Shown here piece by piece: positions 14,901 through 15,429 of a stretch of DNA of 15,429 nt. The stretch is from contig CALEPV010000075.1 in assembly GCA_937910905.1 (NCBI GenBank), forward strand, positions 1 to 15,429. The letters are read 5' to 3'. The number at the start of each line of letters is the position of its first letter. The stretch's first letter is position 1. Under the pieces are notes generated by a model. The model searched no databases, had not been told where the DNA came from, and saw only the letters and a list, made by a program, of their open reading frames with translations. This DNA comes from an uncultured Prevotellaceae bacterium. Lineage in GTDB: Bacteria > Bacteroidota > Bacteroidia > Bacteroidales > Bacteroidaceae. The position numbers were made by a program, and so were the translations under genes.

Positions 14901-14916
14901 TGGCACGGCCATTGCA
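14901..14916 (+). promoter_or_regulatory. Sigma-54 (RpoN) promoter of hsp20
   Basis: TGGCACG (14901-14907), four bases, then TTGCA (14912-14916) match the -24/-12 consensus TGGCACG-N4-TTGCW with no mismatch, and the preceding T-run is also typical. Spacing of the invariant GG (14902-14903) and GC (14914-14915) is correct. Transcription would begin near 14926, giving a leader of about 74 bases. No Bacteroidetes TAnnTTTG box is seen nearby. An upstream activator site was not identified. Confidence 0.8.
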
Positions 14917-14924
14917 ATTATTAG

Positions 14925-14953
14925 GGTGTTCGCGGGTCAGCCCCACGGACACC
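14925..14953 (+). other. Hairpin at the predicted 5' end of the hsp20 mRNA
   Basis: GGTGTTCGCGGG (14925-14936) pairs with CCCACGGACACC (14942-14953) with one G-U pair and one C-A mismatch around a 5-base loop. Its first base coincides with the predicted sigma-54 start, so the transcript would begin inside the stem. Such 5'-terminal stems protect mRNAs from decay. As DNA, the same dyad could be a protein-binding site. Confidence 0.6.
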
Positions 14954-14985
14954 AACAATAAACATTAAACATTAACTTAACTAAT

Positions 14986-14990
14986 AGGAG
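14986..14990 (+). promoter_or_regulatory. Shine-Dalgarno site of hsp20
   Basis: AGGAG lies 9 bases before the ATG at 15000, in an A-rich, apparently unpaired leader. It is the only clear Shine-Dalgarno sequence noticed in the window, where the other genes lack one. Confidence 0.75.
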
Positions 14991-14999
14991 ATTACAACT

Positions 15000-15428
15000 A
15001 TGCTACCAGTTAGAAACTATCGCAACCAGACTTGGCTTCCCACATTGTTCAACGAGCTCTTCGAGGATTGGACACCCACAGTACATACCACACCGGCCTT
15101 CAACGTTATCGAAAACGACAAGGGCTATCAGGTAGAGGTAGCTGCTCCGGGTATGAGCAAGGACGACTTCAAAATCCACCTCGACGACAAGAACAATCTT
15201 GTAGTACGCTTGGAGAAAAAGGAGGAGAGCCGCCAGAACGACGACGACCGTCGCTACCTGCGTCACGAGTTCTCGTACACCACCTTCCAGCAGTCCCTCA
15301 TCCTGCCCGACACTGTCAACAAGCAGGGCATCACAGCAACCATGCAGGACGGTGTGCTGACCATCACACTGCCTAAGAAGACTCCAGAGGAGAAGGAAGC
15401 AGAACTGCAGTACATCGAGATCAAATAA
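15000..15428 (+). CDS. Small heat-shock protein, Hsp20/alpha-crystallin family
   Basis: This ATP-independent holding chaperone binds unfolding proteins in large oligomers until refolding machinery takes over. The protein is complete, 142 residues, with the stop codon one base before the window end. A short N-terminal arm (1-30; WLPTLFNELFEDW) precedes the alpha-crystallin domain (about 32-127), which contains PAFNVIENDKGYQVEVAAPG, the conserved DGVLTITLPK (117-126) and a flexible charged loop (72-86). The C-terminal I-E-I motif (139-141) fits the oligomer-bridging I-X-I. It seems to be transcribed alone from a sigma-54 promoter, between a terminator and the window edge. Confidence 0.97.
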   Translation: MLPVRNYRNQTWLPTLFNELFEDWTPTVHTTPAFNVIENDKGYQVEVAAPGMSKDDFKIHLDDKNNLVVRLEKKEESRQNDDDRRYLRHEFSYTTFQQSLILPDTVNKQGITATMQDGVLTITLPKKTPEEKEAELQYIEIK

Positions 15429-15429
15429 C

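Noticed and set aside
14865..14906. GTGCCA/TGGCAC inverted pair as an activator site for hsp20
   Set aside because: Only 6 bp with a 29-base separation, and one arm is the -24 box itself; chance is likely.
14954..14999. RNA thermometer (ROSE or fourU) in the hsp20 leader
   Set aside because: The AGGAG site sits in an A-rich tract and no CTCC/TTTT arm able to mask it is found in the leader; the nearby hairpin does not include it.

Overview
The window looks like chromosomal, housekeeping DNA from a Bacteroidales bacterium, most likely a Prevotellaceae member. Four signs point there. Promoters match the Bacteroidetes pattern (TTTG about 20 bp before TAnnTTTG). Most genes lack Shine-Dalgarno sites. 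There is a large outer-membrane beta-barrel protein with a carboxypeptidase-like N-terminal domain. The gene neighbourhoods (dnaE next to psd-pssA, and rsfS-ftsH-cdsA) are ones I associate with this order. The DNA is moderately GC-rich, and no phage, integrase, CRISPR array or intact insertion sequence is visible.

Layout, left to right: (1) a leftward exported coiled-coil/TPR protein that runs off the left edge (1-1092); (2) a compact, hairpin-rich intergenic element with near-identical inverted ends (about 1132-1307); (3) leftward dnaE, the DNA polymerase III alpha subunit (1309-5016); (4) two back-to-back promoters (5070-5148) and a rightward psd-pssA-pyrH cluster (5185-7379); (5) leftward birA, meeting pyrH tail-to-tail with 3 bases between stop codons, preceded by a leftward tRNA-Gln(CUG) and a hairpin with duplicated arms; (6) a rightward rsfS-ftsH-cdsA cluster (8501-11708); (7) a 991-residue outer-membrane beta-barrel protein with a Gly/Arg-rich tail, closed by a strong terminator; (8) a complete small heat-shock protein gene (15000-15428) behind a textbook sigma-54 promoter.

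Functional links: cdsA (CDP-diacylglycerol), pssA (phosphatidylserine) and psd (phosphatidylethanolamine) together encode the last three steps to PE, split over two clusters. FtsH (membrane proteolysis) and Hsp20 (holding chaperone) are protein-quality factors. RsfS and PyrH tie in translation and pyrimidine supply.

No new multi-gene system is evident. The least ordinary signals are non-coding: the sigma-54 promoter of hsp20 and the hairpin at its predicted 5' mRNA end; short tandem low-complexity tracts directly before four start codons (dnaE, pyrH, cdsA, the barrel gene), one of which forms the end of the ftsH reading frame; and the inverted-repeat element beside dnaE.
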